A stretch of DNA of 64,000 nt, taken from Moraxellaceae bacterium. GTDB taxonomy: Bacteria; Pseudomonadota; Gammaproteobacteria; Pseudomonadales; Moraxellaceae. Both the position numbers and the translations under genes were made by a program. Position 1 is the stretch's first letter. Each line of letters opens with the position of its first letter. The stretch is taken from NCBI GenBank assembly GCA_004173455.1, contig SECL01000023.1:1-64000 (forward strand). The letters are read 5' to 3'. The notes under the pieces were generated by a model, which did not search any database, was not told the DNA's origin, and saw only the letters and a list, made by a program, of their open reading frames with translations. Positions 1 through 9,285 of this stretch are shown here, piece by piece.

Positions 1-38
1 GTAACGCAGACGGGTTTTGATGAGTCGATTTTAGTCAT
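1..38 (-). CDS. 5' end of an unidentified gene, cut by the window edge
   Basis: On the minus strand an ATG at 38 opens a reading frame that runs off the left edge (about 12 codons, beginning MTKIDSSK). A good ribosome binding site, AAGGA, lies about nine bases upstream. The fragment is too short to identify. It would be transcribed away from vgrG, so 39-276 would hold both promoters. Confidence 0.4.
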   Translation of the reverse strand, partial: MTKIDSSKPVCV

Positions 39-394
39 GATTTTTATTCCTTTATTTTAATTACTTGAATAATGATACTTCCACGGCTTGGAGTTTATCG
101 CTTAATCTGATAAATGGGGAATAATTATCAATACTGCTTAGTTTTGATAAATTTTGATGGACTTTGATTTGCAATTTTTAATTAGCACCCTGAAAATAAA
201 AGCATTTGCAGCTTTGATCTAACAATGATTTTTAGGTTCTAATATTAATTTTCTAAGCTTTATTAAGAAATTGTTTTATAATGTTATTTTGAATGATTGA
301 AAATAATCAAAAAAACTGGATTACAAAAAATGAAACTAATGCGAATAATAATATTTTAAAATATGAAAAATTTTACACCTTAATAATTATTCCA
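39..394. other. AT-rich region upstream of vgrG
   Basis: This stretch is strongly AT-rich. It holds a perfect -10 box (TATAAT, 277-282) with no good -35, and then an in-frame leader from 293 that reads as a low-complexity, asparagine-rich peptide unlike any VgrG N-terminus. I see no other gene here. A transcript from the -10 would begin near 289 and leave a leader of about 105 bases if vgrG starts at 395. Confidence 0.5.
277..282 (+). promoter_or_regulatory. Possible -10 box for vgrG
   Basis: TATAAT is followed by an ATG at 293 and by the likely vgrG start at 395. No convincing -35 is seen 16-18 bases upstream, so the promoter is tentative in an AT-rich background where such boxes occur by chance. 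Confidence 0.3.
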
Positions 395-3019
395 ATGATG
401 CAATTCTTTAATGCCCTGCTGGACTGGGCACTTAATCCCGCCCATCGGGCAATCACCGTTCACTTTTCTGACAGCCACTTGAACCAGCAGGTTTTTTTAC
501 AGCGGATCAGCGGCAGTCATATGCTCAATGAGGGCTTAAACGCGCAGTTGCTGTGTGTGTCGGATCGGTATGATTTGCCCCTCAAGCAGTTTATTGGCCT
601 ACCGGTGGCGATTGACCAGCGCACTGATCATGGCCAGTGCTTCCGTACCTCCGGTATTATTACCGCCGCCAGTCAGGGTGACAGTGATGGAACATTAACT
701 GCGTACACCTTAACGCTGCAAGACCCGACTGCCTTGTGGCACAAACGGCGCAACAGCCGGGTATTTATGAATAAAAGTGTGGTGGAGATCAGCCAGCTCT
801 TATTTAAGGAATGGCAGACCAATAGTTCACTGTTTGCGCAATCGCTGACTCTGGAAACCAGTGGCCTAAGCCAGCCATACGATACCCGACCGTTTGTCAT
901 GCAGTGCAATGAAACAGACTATGAGTTTTTAACCCGGCTTTGGCGTAGTGAGGGAATTAACTGGCTGATTGATGAAGCACAACTGCTGGTGGCCAGCCCT
1001 TTTACTGCGCTCCAACCGCAGCAATTACGCCTAATTGATGACAACCGCCATTTTACCTCACTGCCCCGGCACACCATTGATTATCACCTCAATCGTGCTG
1101 TGGAGCAGGCCGACCATATTAGCCACTTTACGGCACAGCGTCAGGTGCAACCCAGCACCGTGCACTTACAGCACTGGCAGCCCAGACAAGGAAATAATCA
1201 GGAAAGCCAACACGCCAGCCTGCACCAGCACAGCAATAACCAGCCCAATGCCAGTCTGAGTCTGGAGCAGGCCTTTGCCTTAAGCCCGGCTTGGGTAGAA
1301 GACCTGACAGGAAGCGACGGCAGCAGCCCATCAGACCAGCAACAGCTGCACAGACTAAGTCAGAACCTGCGTCACTATTACGACTATGACAGCAAGCAGT
1401 TTATTGCCAAAGGCAGCGTTCGTGATGTCCAGACCGGCTACTGGTTTGCCCTAAACCGTCATCCGGAAATCGACAGCCATGCGCCTGACCAACGCGAATT
1501 TTTAATCACCCAAAAGCAATTTTATCAACACAACAATCTACCCAAGGATTTAAGTCAGTCGGTTGATGGCTTGCTAAATCAACGACAAGGGTATCCAGCG
1601 TTTCATGAAAAAATGCATCAGGGATGCACGCTTAGGCTAGTGCGCCGCAGTATTCCGGTCAAACCTGATTATAACCCGTTGATCCATACCGCCAAATCAC
1701 ACCCGCAACGCGCCCGTGTGGTGGGTGCAGCCGATGAAAGCATTCATGTGGATGAATGGGGACGCATCAAGGTGCAGTTTTTATTTACGCGGGCGCAGGA
1801 TTACCAGCATAGCGGCGGCGCAGGCAGTAGCGGCACGGATCAGGACTCAGCCTGGGTTGATGTATTAACCCCATGGGCTGGCGATAGCAACAGTGACCAG
1901 AATTACGGCGCCCGTTTTTTACCCCGTGTGGGCGAGCTGGTGGTGATTGGCTTTTTTGAAGGAAACGCGGATCGGCCGTTTGTAATGGGTCGTCTTCATG
2001 AGGGCAGCCGCCTGCCCACCCAGTTTGACCATCGCGGCACCTTACCGCAGACCCGCGCCTTAAGTGGCATTAAATCGCAGGAAGTGGACGGCAGCGGGTT
2101 CAACCAATTGCGCCTTGACGACACGTCCGGCCAGATTAGCGCCCAGTTGCACAGCAGCCATGGCGCCAGCCAGCTCAATTTGGGCAATTTAAGTCATCCT
2201 AAGCAATCTGAGACCAGTGTAGGCCGTGGCGAAGGCTTTGAACTCAGAACCGACCAGTTTGGTGCCGTGCGAGCAGGCCAGGGGCTACTCATTTCAACCC
2301 ATATCCAGCAAGACGCCAAAGCACACCATCTGGATGCCCAAATGGCCAGCGCCCAACTCACCACAGGCTTAAATGGCGCCAAGGCCTTAAGTGAACTTGC
2401 TGGCAAACAACACACTGATCCGCTGGATACATTCCCAACGCTCGAAAGCTTTTTAGCCGCCATCAAGCACATTGATGCCGATACCGCTGCCCGCTTTGAA
2501 AAGGCGGTGTTATTGCTCACTTCACCCAATGGAATTGCCCTCACCACGCCGGACCATATTATCCTGCAAGCCAGTGAAAATATAAGCAGCCATGCCAGTG
2601 GCTCCATCAACCTGAGTACCCAAAGCAGCATAATCGGGCATGCCAGTGACAGCATTAGCCTGTTTGCCGCGCAGCAGGGCATCAAGGCATTTGCCGCCAA
2701 AGGCAAGCTGGAATTACAGGCTCAAGGGGATAATCTGGAAGCCATTGCCCGTAAAAACATCAGAATCATTTCCACCGAAGACCGCATAGAAATTACCAGT
2801 CCCAAAGAAATGGTGGTTAATGCCGGTGGGTCGCAGCTGATGATTAATGCCAGTGGGGTATTTATCAAAACTGGCGGCAAATTTGAGAGTAAGGCGGGGC
2901 AGCATGTGTTTATGGCTGGACAGCAGATTAATGTGACACCTTTTGATTTGCCTAAACATGAATGTAATCTAAAAAATGATGATGCTTCTTCTCAAGGGAA
3001 AATTCTTTTAGAGATCTAA
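395..3019 (+). CDS. vgrG: T6SS spike protein VgrG
   Basis: VgrG forms the trimeric spike at the tip of the T6SS tube and carries effectors out of the cell. The N-terminal half has the gp27-like Rhs/Vgr region, including WRSEGINWLIDE and the Acinetobacter-like WHKRRNSRVFMNKSV. A gp5-like OB fold follows (VDEWGRIKVQF to NADRPFVMGRLHEG), and then the repetitive DUF2345 beta-helix region to near the C-terminus. I place the start at ATG 395 (or the adjacent 398), where homology to VgrG begins. The frame is open back to 293, but those 34 codons look like leader. No Shine-Dalgarno is visible at either start. Composition falls sharply to AT-rich in the last 25-30 codons. The next gene begins one base after the stop, so the four genes to 7360 look like one transcription unit. 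Confidence 0.9.
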   Translation: MMQFFNALLDWALNPAHRAITVHFSDSHLNQQVFLQRISGSHMLNEGLNAQLLCVSDRYDLPLKQFIGLPVAIDQRTDHGQCFRTSGIITAASQGDSDGTLTAYTLTLQDPTALWHKRRNSRVFMNKSVVEISQLLFKEWQTNSSLFAQSLTLETSGLSQPYDTRPFVMQCNETDYEFLTRLWRSEGINWLIDEAQLLVASPFTALQPQQLRLIDDNRHFTSLPRHTIDYHLNRAVEQADHISHFTAQRQVQPSTVHLQHWQPRQGNNQESQHASLHQHSNNQPNASLSLEQAFALSPAWVEDLTGSDGSSPSDQQQLHRLSQNLRHYYDYDSKQFIAKGSVRDVQTGYWFALNRHPEIDSHAPDQREFLITQKQFYQHNNLPKDLSQSVDGLLNQRQGYPAFHEKMHQGCTLRLVRRSIPVKPDYNPLIHTAKSHPQRARVVGAADESIHVDEWGRIKVQFLFTRAQDYQHSGGAGSSGTDQDSAWVDVLTPWAGDSNSDQNYGARFLPRVGELVVIGFFEGNADRPFVMGRLHEGSRLPTQFDHRGTLPQTRALSGIKSQEVDGSGFNQLRLDDTSGQISAQLHSSHGASQLNLGNLSHPKQSETSVGRGEGFELRTDQFGAVRAGQGLLISTHIQQDAKAHHLDAQMASAQLTTGLNGAKALSELAGKQHTDPLDTFPTLESFLAAIKHIDADTAARFEKAVLLLTSPNGIALTTPDHIILQASENISSHASGSINLSTQSSIIGHASDSISLFAAQQGIKAFAAKGKLELQAQGDNLEAIARKNIRIISTEDRIEITSPKEMVVNAGGSQLMINASGVFIKTGGKFESKAGQHVFMAGQQINVTPFDLPKHECNLKNDDASSQGKILLEI

Positions 3020-3020
3020 C

Positions 3021-3698
3021 ATGAAAAAAGGTTATTCAGTAGAAAATTTTAAAGAAATATTTTTAAATGCAAATTATATCTTATTTGATCCAAGTTTGTG
3101 GGTAGAAGCGCACTCTGAATTAAAACAACTTAATGTTCAGTATCATTTAATTGGTCTTGATTATTTTGGTTATGAGTCAGATACCCCAACTCTTATAAAT
3201 CTAAATAGACTGAGTTTGTCATTAAAAGAGCAAATGTGGAATAAAATTGGAAAATATAAAACTACTAATTCTTTTAGTAGCTTCGATAAAATGAGTATGT
3301 TTCAAAATATAATTTACACAAAGCTCAATGAAAGTGAATTAATAGAATTACTGGTGAAGTTATTCATAATTAATAAAAGAAAAAATATTTTAAGAATACA
3401 TGATTCTAGAGTAATAATGCATTTACCAATTATGCAAGTGGTTTCTGAAAAATTCTCAAGTGAGCTTATCTTTAAGATTAATTTTATTAAAAGAAATATT
3501 GATAATTGGTATATTAGTTTGGCTGGTAATTTTTGGCAGTTAGATTTTCAGAGACAATATGAAAATTATCCAAAGTTTGATATGGAAGATTTAAATAGTA
3601 TATCAGAAAATATTAGAGAAATATTAGTGGAGGACGTGAGTGATAATTTAGACTCTATTTTGGAAAAACAATATAAAATTTTAAAGGAGCGAACCTGA
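3021..3698 (+). CDS. T6SS effector adaptor/chaperone, DUF4123-like (tentative)
   Basis: This 225-residue, very AT-rich gene lies between vgrG and a VasX-like effector, the position normally held by DUF4123 adaptors (Tap/TEC), which load an effector on its VgrG. The sequence fits loosely: an N-terminal segment with YILFDPSLW and a later region resembling the family's conserved middle (MHLPIMQVVSEKF). There is no signal peptide or membrane segment. It starts one base after the vgrG stop, and its stop overlaps the next start (TGATG). The family assignment rests mainly on position and weak similarity; a profile search would settle it. Composition is far lower in GC than the his genes downstream, which suggests horizontal exchange with its effector. 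Confidence 0.55.
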   Translation: MKKGYSVENFKEIFLNANYILFDPSLWVEAHSELKQLNVQYHLIGLDYFGYESDTPTLINLNRLSLSLKEQMWNKIGKYKTTNSFSSFDKMSMFQNIIYTKLNESELIELLVKLFIINKRKNILRIHDSRVIMHLPIMQVVSEKFSSELIFKINFIKRNIDNWYISLAGNFWQLDFQRQYENYPKFDMEDLNSISENIREILVEDVSDNLDSILEKQYKILKERT

Positions 3699-6262
3699 TG
3701 ACTATGGGTTGCAAAAGATGTGATAAAAAAGGCGTTGCTATATTTTTAGCCAGATATTCTATTGGATCTCATAGTACATATGACATCACAAAAACGCTGC
3801 CAATCGCTAAAAAATTTCCAGCATTGCCAGATTCATATCACTATACCTTACAATGTTTGCAAAATGGATATTTGTATATTTATGATGAATTAGATAAAAG
3901 CTCCATACGAGCATTTAAGATAACGGGAGCCTACTATACAGAAGTAGATTTAAAGTATGCAGATGCAATAAATACAAGTTTTGAGAAAAAACATCAAGCT
4001 TGTATGCAAAATATTCAAAAGCTATCTAATGCAATGTTGGTTGCTATTCCTAAACCTGATGTTAGTAGATCGATATATATATCTTATTCGCCCTATAAAT
4101 GGACTAAGAGTACATATGAGAATCATATAAAAAATAGTAAGCATAGAGCTCATATGAAAGAGGTAAAAATTGGGGCAAAAAACGAGAACGCTTATCTTCT
4201 AAATAATTTAAATTTAGTAGTTGCTAATTTCTCTGCTAAAAAAAATCAAAATCCTTTTGAATGGTCTCCAAATAAATTTTATAGCTATAAGGGCTTAGAG
4301 GATAGCATTATAAAAGAAGCTAATAAATTGAGTGGAAGTCATACACCCATTATTGTGCCAATACATGATCCTATAAATTTAATGGCTGATATAAGCTCAC
4401 TTTTGGATCATTTGCAAATTGAACTAAGAAAGACTAATAATCGTAAACTTGCATTAGCAGGACTTATTAATCAGGTAAAATTTATTATTCAAGAATCTAA
4501 AAAAAATGAGGCAACGACAGCTTTTAATTCACAGATTTCAAGTGTTTTTGTTGAAGATACCGAACAAGTTTACAATACTAATATTCAGGACTATATCGAG
4601 GTAAAAACTTATAAAAAAACTCATGAAAATCCAATAATTCGTTATACATCAGCTCAGCTAAAAGAACTGGAGCGTAGGCAAAAAATAGCGACCGAAGATT
4701 TATGGGAAAAATATAATGATCAATTAGTTGAACCTGATATTCAGGATAAATTTTTAAAAAGCTTCGGTAATTTAGTTAAAAAACTTGATAGTGATTTACT
4801 CACTCCACTCGCTAAAGTTCATGTGGAGTGGTTAAAAAATACAGATACTAGTAATTATTTTCTCTACAATTTTGATAGTAAGAATATTACTGATGGTGTG
4901 AATTACACAGCAAGTATTACTAAGATGCTTGGAAACACTCAAGATAATGGAGTTTGCTTCTCATACTATATGGAGTTGCTAGAGGGTGACGTAGCTGACC
5001 ATACCAATTATATTTTTAGTGCACTTTTATTCAATCAGGAGAAAAATAAAAAAGCCATAAAAAATATACAGTCACAATTTGATTTTTTTAATGGCCTTAC
5101 TGGACCCGCTTGGGCAACATTTCTAGGCACATTAACCAGTGTCCAAGATGTAAAATTAGATAATTACGGAAAATCTATTGAATTATTTTTCAATTCAATA
5201 TCAAAACCAACTACAAAAACTTTATTCGGGTCACTTCGTTCAAAAAACAAGACCCCTCCAAAAATAGTAAATAGTGTTGCTTTAGCTTTAGGAGCACATT
5301 ATAAAAAGGCAATTGTTCCCATAAAGTTTAATGGAAACATTAAAGATTTTGTAGATGATTTAGCTGAGCAAATCCTGTTGCATAGTGGCCAGTCCATGAA
5401 AGGAGAAAAGTTAGCCAGCTATGTGAAACTACATTTACATCAACTTCAATTGGCAGGATTAAAAAACCCAAACGATCTGATAAATCATCCTGTTTTAGTG
5501 GCAATAGATTTAGATGATATTACCAAACTACATAAAGTTATTGATTCTTCCAATAGCGAGCGTGGGCCTAAAATGGCAGCATCTATTAAAGATATGGAAG
5601 AAATAAGACAGATTGTAAAGTCTAGAGCAGATCTAATCCTTAAACAACAAGGTAATCTGGCAACCAGTTTCGGAATTTTTACTGGTGTATTGCAAGGAGC
5701 AAGCACTTTTGGCTATTTTGATAGTTTGCTAAAAGATGGAAGCCGTGAGAATCAAATAAAATTTGCTGGTAGTTGGCTTGCTGGCGTGGGGGTAATGTCA
5801 GATATGGCTGAAAGGCGTGTTAGACAATCAATGATTAATTTATCAGAGCAACTGGCAAAATCCCACTTAAAGACAGCACAAAGTTTAGCACTTATAAAAA
5901 ACGGTGGATTTATTATTTCTGCGGCTATCTTTGGTTATTTTGATGTAAGAAGTGGTGTAGAAGAATTTAGAGAATATAATAATCCATTAATGGGTAATTT
6001 ATATTTGGCATCTGCGGCTTTAGGGGTAGGTGCAGCGTTTTGGTTCGCAGGTTCTGCGACTGCCGCTAGCACAGTATATGGTATTTTAGTAGCCGCTGTT
6101 TTGGCTGGAATAGGGCTAGCTATACTCTATTTTAAAAATAATGAACTGCAAAACTGGTTAAGAAAAACATACTGGGGTAAAGCAAATAATAACTCTACCC
6201 TTGAGTCCGAAATTAATCAGCTAAACGATATTATTAATCAATTAAATCAACAGGCAGCATAA
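3698..6262 (+). CDS. VasX-like membrane-active T6SS effector (BTH_I2691 family)
   Basis: The N-terminus carries the Toxin VasX signature: paired cysteines in GCKRCDKKG, a conserved ARYSI stretch, then LQNGYLYIYDE, which resembles the MIX motif of T6SS effectors. The middle (residues about 150-640) is soluble and unassigned. The last 200 residues are hydrophobic and glycine/alanine-rich, with likely membrane segments near 650-670, 687-700, 735-750 and 764-813 and a short amphipathic tail. This layout matches effectors that insert into target-cell membranes like colicins. The 854-residue length is in the family range. The start overlaps the stop of the preceding gene, with AAGGAGC upstream. An adaptor-like gene precedes it and a probable immunity gene follows. 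Family known, pore formation inferred. Confidence 0.8.
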   Translation: MTMGCKRCDKKGVAIFLARYSIGSHSTYDITKTLPIAKKFPALPDSYHYTLQCLQNGYLYIYDELDKSSIRAFKITGAYYTEVDLKYADAINTSFEKKHQACMQNIQKLSNAMLVAIPKPDVSRSIYISYSPYKWTKSTYENHIKNSKHRAHMKEVKIGAKNENAYLLNNLNLVVANFSAKKNQNPFEWSPNKFYSYKGLEDSIIKEANKLSGSHTPIIVPIHDPINLMADISSLLDHLQIELRKTNNRKLALAGLINQVKFIIQESKKNEATTAFNSQISSVFVEDTEQVYNTNIQDYIEVKTYKKTHENPIIRYTSAQLKELERRQKIATEDLWEKYNDQLVEPDIQDKFLKSFGNLVKKLDSDLLTPLAKVHVEWLKNTDTSNYFLYNFDSKNITDGVNYTASITKMLGNTQDNGVCFSYYMELLEGDVADHTNYIFSALLFNQEKNKKAIKNIQSQFDFFNGLTGPAWATFLGTLTSVQDVKLDNYGKSIELFFNSISKPTTKTLFGSLRSKNKTPPKIVNSVALALGAHYKKAIVPIKFNGNIKDFVDDLAEQILLHSGQSMKGEKLASYVKLHLHQLQLAGLKNPNDLINHPVLVAIDLDDITKLHKVIDSSNSERGPKMAASIKDMEEIRQIVKSRADLILKQQGNLATSFGIFTGVLQGASTFGYFDSLLKDGSRENQIKFAGSWLAGVGVMSDMAERRVRQSMINLSEQLAKSHLKTAQSLALIKNGGFIISAAIFGYFDVRSGVEEFREYNNPLMGNLYLASAALGVGAAFWFAGSATAASTVYGILVAAVLAGIGLAILYFKNNELQNWLRKTYWGKANNNSTLESEINQLNDIINQLNQQAA

Positions 6263-6265
6263 TCA

Positions 6266-7360
6266 ATGTTTAACTTTCAGGGTGGCTTATTTTTTAAAGA
6301 TAAAACATTGAGAAAACCCTTAAATACAGACAATGTAATGGCTGAGCTAGACCAAAAGTCTCCTATTAAAGAGCATGGACTCGGTGCGCAAAATAGTATT
6401 GTTCACTTTAATTCAACCTTTATAGAGTTTATTGACCGTTCCAGATTTTTTTATGGAATGGCTACTTTAACCTTTGTGCATGGTTTGATTTTTATTTCTG
6501 GTACTCTACTGTACTTTACATTTGAGGTGTTATTAAAATCCTCTATAACATATAAAGAAATTCCTTATTATCTCTTTATCTACATTGCTTTTTTACCACT
6601 ACTAATATGGGTTATTTCTTTACTGAAAAAGGTAGTTTTTACCTTTAGTTATTTTCCAGTTCGGTTTAATCGCAAGAATCAGAAAGTTTATTACATGGAT
6701 TCAAAAAAGATGGTTCATGTTTTTGACTGGCATGAGTTAGAGGTGAAGTTGTATCACTATGCACAAGATGTCTGCGAAGTACGCTTTTTTAAGTTAGATG
6801 ATAATAACAATGTTGTTCAATCTTTTGTGTTACCTCATTCTGCGACCCGTTTTGAGTTGGATGAGGTGTATGCACATTGGGAATTTGTAAGAGCTTATAT
6901 GGAAGAAGGTGCTGAAGAGCCTTATGCCAATATACTGGATTACTATCCCTATTTTTATAAAAAAGAAACCATCAAAGAAGCCTTTTATCGCACCTTAGTC
7001 ATGTTTAGAAACCCAGATAAAGAAAATAATGAACATGATTTTGATGCCATGAGAATATATATGAAATTTTTTCCTATCTTTCTATTGCATGTTTTAGGGC
7101 GTTTAATTGCAAATCTGACTAACAGGTTGCCTAGGTTTGATCCTGATGTTGAAGCTGAATGTGCCGTACCAGCCGATGACCCTTACGATATCTATCGTAA
7201 TCATAAACCCAGAATGAAAGTGCAACGATTCACGATGGGAGAAAAGCTTGTGCTTGCTCTTAATTCAATACTGGGTATTTTTATCAGCGTATTTTTTCTG
7301 CATATTATATTTCTGCTAAAAGGTGATTCTCTGCTGGATAGGCTTATCGCATTATTTTAG
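6266..7360 (+). CDS. Polytopic membrane protein, probable immunity protein of the VasX-like effector (DUF6708-like)
   Basis: This 364-residue protein has two strong membrane segments near residues 63-88 and 99-125, a soluble domain of about 145 residues with IgPH/DUF6708-like beta-rich sequence (FDWHELEVKLYHY), and two more hydrophobic segments near 272-288 and 330-352. It starts three bases after the effector stop, so it is co-expressed with it. Pore-forming T6SS effectors are normally followed by a membrane-bound immunity protein, and this gene fits that slot. The DUF6708 assignment is from memory of similar Acinetobacter loci and is less sure than the membrane topology. Composition is AT-rich like its neighbours, but less so in its second half. 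Confidence 0.6.
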   Translation: MFNFQGGLFFKDKTLRKPLNTDNVMAELDQKSPIKEHGLGAQNSIVHFNSTFIEFIDRSRFFYGMATLTFVHGLIFISGTLLYFTFEVLLKSSITYKEIPYYLFIYIAFLPLLIWVISLLKKVVFTFSYFPVRFNRKNQKVYYMDSKKMVHVFDWHELEVKLYHYAQDVCEVRFFKLDDNNNVVQSFVLPHSATRFELDEVYAHWEFVRAYMEEGAEEPYANILDYYPYFYKKETIKEAFYRTLVMFRNPDKENNEHDFDAMRIYMKFFPIFLLHVLGRLIANLTNRLPRFDPDVEAECAVPADDPYDIYRNHKPRMKVQRFTMGEKLVLALNSILGIFISVFFLHIIFLLKGDSLLDRLIALF

Positions 7361-7414
7361 ACGAAATGCGATTTAGATATAAACCTGAATCGTGCCATTA
7401 AAAATTACATGACG

Positions 7415-8173
7415 CTATAACCGCATTTCAATGCCCTGATCCGCCAGATAGCGTTTGGCTTCGGGAATGGTGTGCTGGCCAAAGTGAAAAATACTGGCAG
7501 CCAGTACCGCATCAGCACCACCTTGTAAAATACCATCGGCCAGATGTTGCAAGTTGCCCACACCACCCGAGGCAATCACAGGAATATTCACACTAGACGT
7601 GATTTGCTTCATTAATCCCAGATCATAGCCGGCTTTAGTGCCATCAGCGTCCATACTGGTCACCAGCAATTCGCCCGCACCCAGATTGGCCATTTTAATC
7701 GACCAGTCTACTGCATCAATGCCCGTCGGCTTGCGGCCACCATGAGTAAAAATTTCCCACTTGTTGTCGCCCACTTTTTTGGCATCAATCGCCACCACAA
7801 TACACTGCGCACCAAAGCGACCAGAGGCTTCACCTACAAATTCAGGGGTAAACACCGCCGCCGAGTTAATGCTCACCTTATCGGCACCGGCATTGAGTAA
7901 CTGGCGGATGTCATCCAGCTTGCGCACGCCACCCCCTACGGTAAGTGGGACAAACACGCTTTCGGCCATGCGCTCAACCGTGCGGTAGGTGGTATCGCGG
8001 CCATGGTGGGTTGCCGTAATATCCAGAAAGGTAATTTCATCGGCACCCTGTTCGTTGTAGCGCCGTGCCACTGCTACCGGATCGCCTGCATCACGGATAT
8101 CAACAAACTGCACGCCTTTGACCACACGGCCGTTATCGACATCAAGGCAGGGAATAATACGTTTGGCCAGCAT
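7415..8173 (-). CDS. hisF: Imidazole glycerol phosphate synthase cyclase subunit HisF
   Basis: HisF uses ammonia from HisH to convert PRFAR into imidazole glycerol phosphate and AICAR in histidine synthesis. The 252-residue beta/alpha barrel is complete, with the catalytic aspartates at D11 (IPCLDVD) and D130 (VVAIDAKK) and phosphate-binding loops VGGGVRK and ASGGVG. It is separated from hisA, hisH and hisB by thrB and a DUF1294 gene on the other strand, so it must have its own promoter in the 137 bases shared with thrB. It is transcribed toward the T6SS module; no clear terminator was seen between the two stops. Confidence 0.97.
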   Translation of the reverse strand: MLAKRIIPCLDVDNGRVVKGVQFVDIRDAGDPVAVARRYNEQGADEITFLDITATHHGRDTTYRTVERMAESVFVPLTVGGGVRKLDDIRQLLNAGADKVSINSAAVFTPEFVGEASGRFGAQCIVVAIDAKKVGDNKWEIFTHGGRKPTGIDAVDWSIKMANLGAGELLVTSMDADGTKAGYDLGLMKQITSSVNIPVIASGGVGNLQHLADGILQGGADAVLAASIFHFGQHTIPEAKRYLADQGIEMRL

Positions 8174-8310
8174 AGCAAGTTCCAGTCAGGGCAAAGCAGG
8201 GATAAAAGATGAAATCAATGCAAGACGCACACAATGGCGGCATAACACGTTATTCTAAGGGCTGTATTCTAGCAAATTTGACCAGCAAAAAACGCACAGG
8301 CAGGGGATTT

Positions 8311-9279
8311 ATGTCAGTTTATACCACGGTGATACTCAGCGAAATCCAGCACCTCGCGCAGGCTTATTCATTCCAGATTACGGGTCTGACGCCCATTCAG
8401 GCCGGAATTGAAAATACCAATTATTTTGTCAATACCGACAGCGGGCAGCAACTGGTACTGACCATTTTTGAAGAAATGAACCTGATCGCCATTCATGAGC
8501 TGATTCCTTTATTGACCTATTTAAAGCAGCAAGAGTTGCCGGTTGCTGCGCCATTGGCAGATCATACTGGTCAGGTGATTCATTTTATACACAACAAACC
8601 CGCACAACTGGCACCCCGTCTGACTGGCCAGCCGCCCATGCAACCCACGTTGCAACAAGTGAGTGCCATGGCCAGCACGCTGGCGCAGTTGCATGTCACC
8701 TTGCATAGCTATCCCTTGCACCGCGATAACAACCATGGGCAGATCTGGTGGCAGCACACCAGGGATGAACTATTACCCAGCCTTAGCCAGCCGGATCAGG
8801 CATTACTACAGCAGGTTTTTACCCGGTTCGCTGTGGTGCAGCAGCAGTATCCGGATCGTCCGGGTGGCCTGATTCATGGCGACCTGTTTCGTGACAACAC
8901 CTTGTTTGATAGTGAACAGCTCAGTGGTTTGCTGGATTTTTCCGAGCTGGCCTATGATGAGCTATTGCTGGATATTGCCATTTGCCTCAATGACTTTTGC
9001 AGCCAGTGGCCGAATGTGGTACTGGACAATGACAAAGGCCAAGCGTTTATCCATGCTTACCATCAGGTGCGGCCATTAAGTCGGGATGAACAACAGGCCT
9101 TGCCAACTTATCTGGCCATGGCAGCGTGTCGTTTCTGGTTGTCACGTCTGCAAGTTCAGGCGCGTAACCAGCAGGAAGCCCGCAACGGTGAGCATATTTT
9201 GCAAAAAGATCCTGCCGAGATGCGAGCCATGCTACAGGATCGCTTACACTCGCCTTTTGTCGTTAACACGGTGGACTAA
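8311..9279 (+). CDS. thrB: Homoserine kinase, APH-fold type (ThrB)
   Basis: This enzyme phosphorylates homoserine for threonine synthesis. It belongs to the aminoglycoside-phosphotransferase-fold homoserine kinases rather than the GHMP type of E. coli. Visible motifs are the N-terminal GIENTNYFV nucleotide-binding region, the catalytic loop IHGDLFRDNTLF, and GLLDFSEL followed by DIAICLNDFC. I chose ATG 8311 because it has CAGGGGA upstream and gives the usual length of 322 residues; the frame is open to 8209, but the extra 34 codons are not family-like. It is divergent from hisF, and the next gene starts six bases after its stop. Confidence 0.93.
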   Translation: MSVYTTVILSEIQHLAQAYSFQITGLTPIQAGIENTNYFVNTDSGQQLVLTIFEEMNLIAIHELIPLLTYLKQQELPVAAPLADHTGQVIHFIHNKPAQLAPRLTGQPPMQPTLQQVSAMASTLAQLHVTLHSYPLHRDNNHGQIWWQHTRDELLPSLSQPDQALLQQVFTRFAVVQQQYPDRPGGLIHGDLFRDNTLFDSEQLSGLLDFSELAYDELLLDIAICLNDFCSQWPNVVLDNDKGQAFIHAYHQVRPLSRDEQQALPTYLAMAACRFWLSRLQVQARNQQEARNGEHILQKDPAEMRAMLQDRLHSPFVVNTVD

Positions 9280-9285
9280 TCCGGT

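Noticed and set aside
2194-2706. 170-codon minus-strand frame inside vgrG
   Set aside because: Antisense to the DUF2345 region; no family features or start signals.
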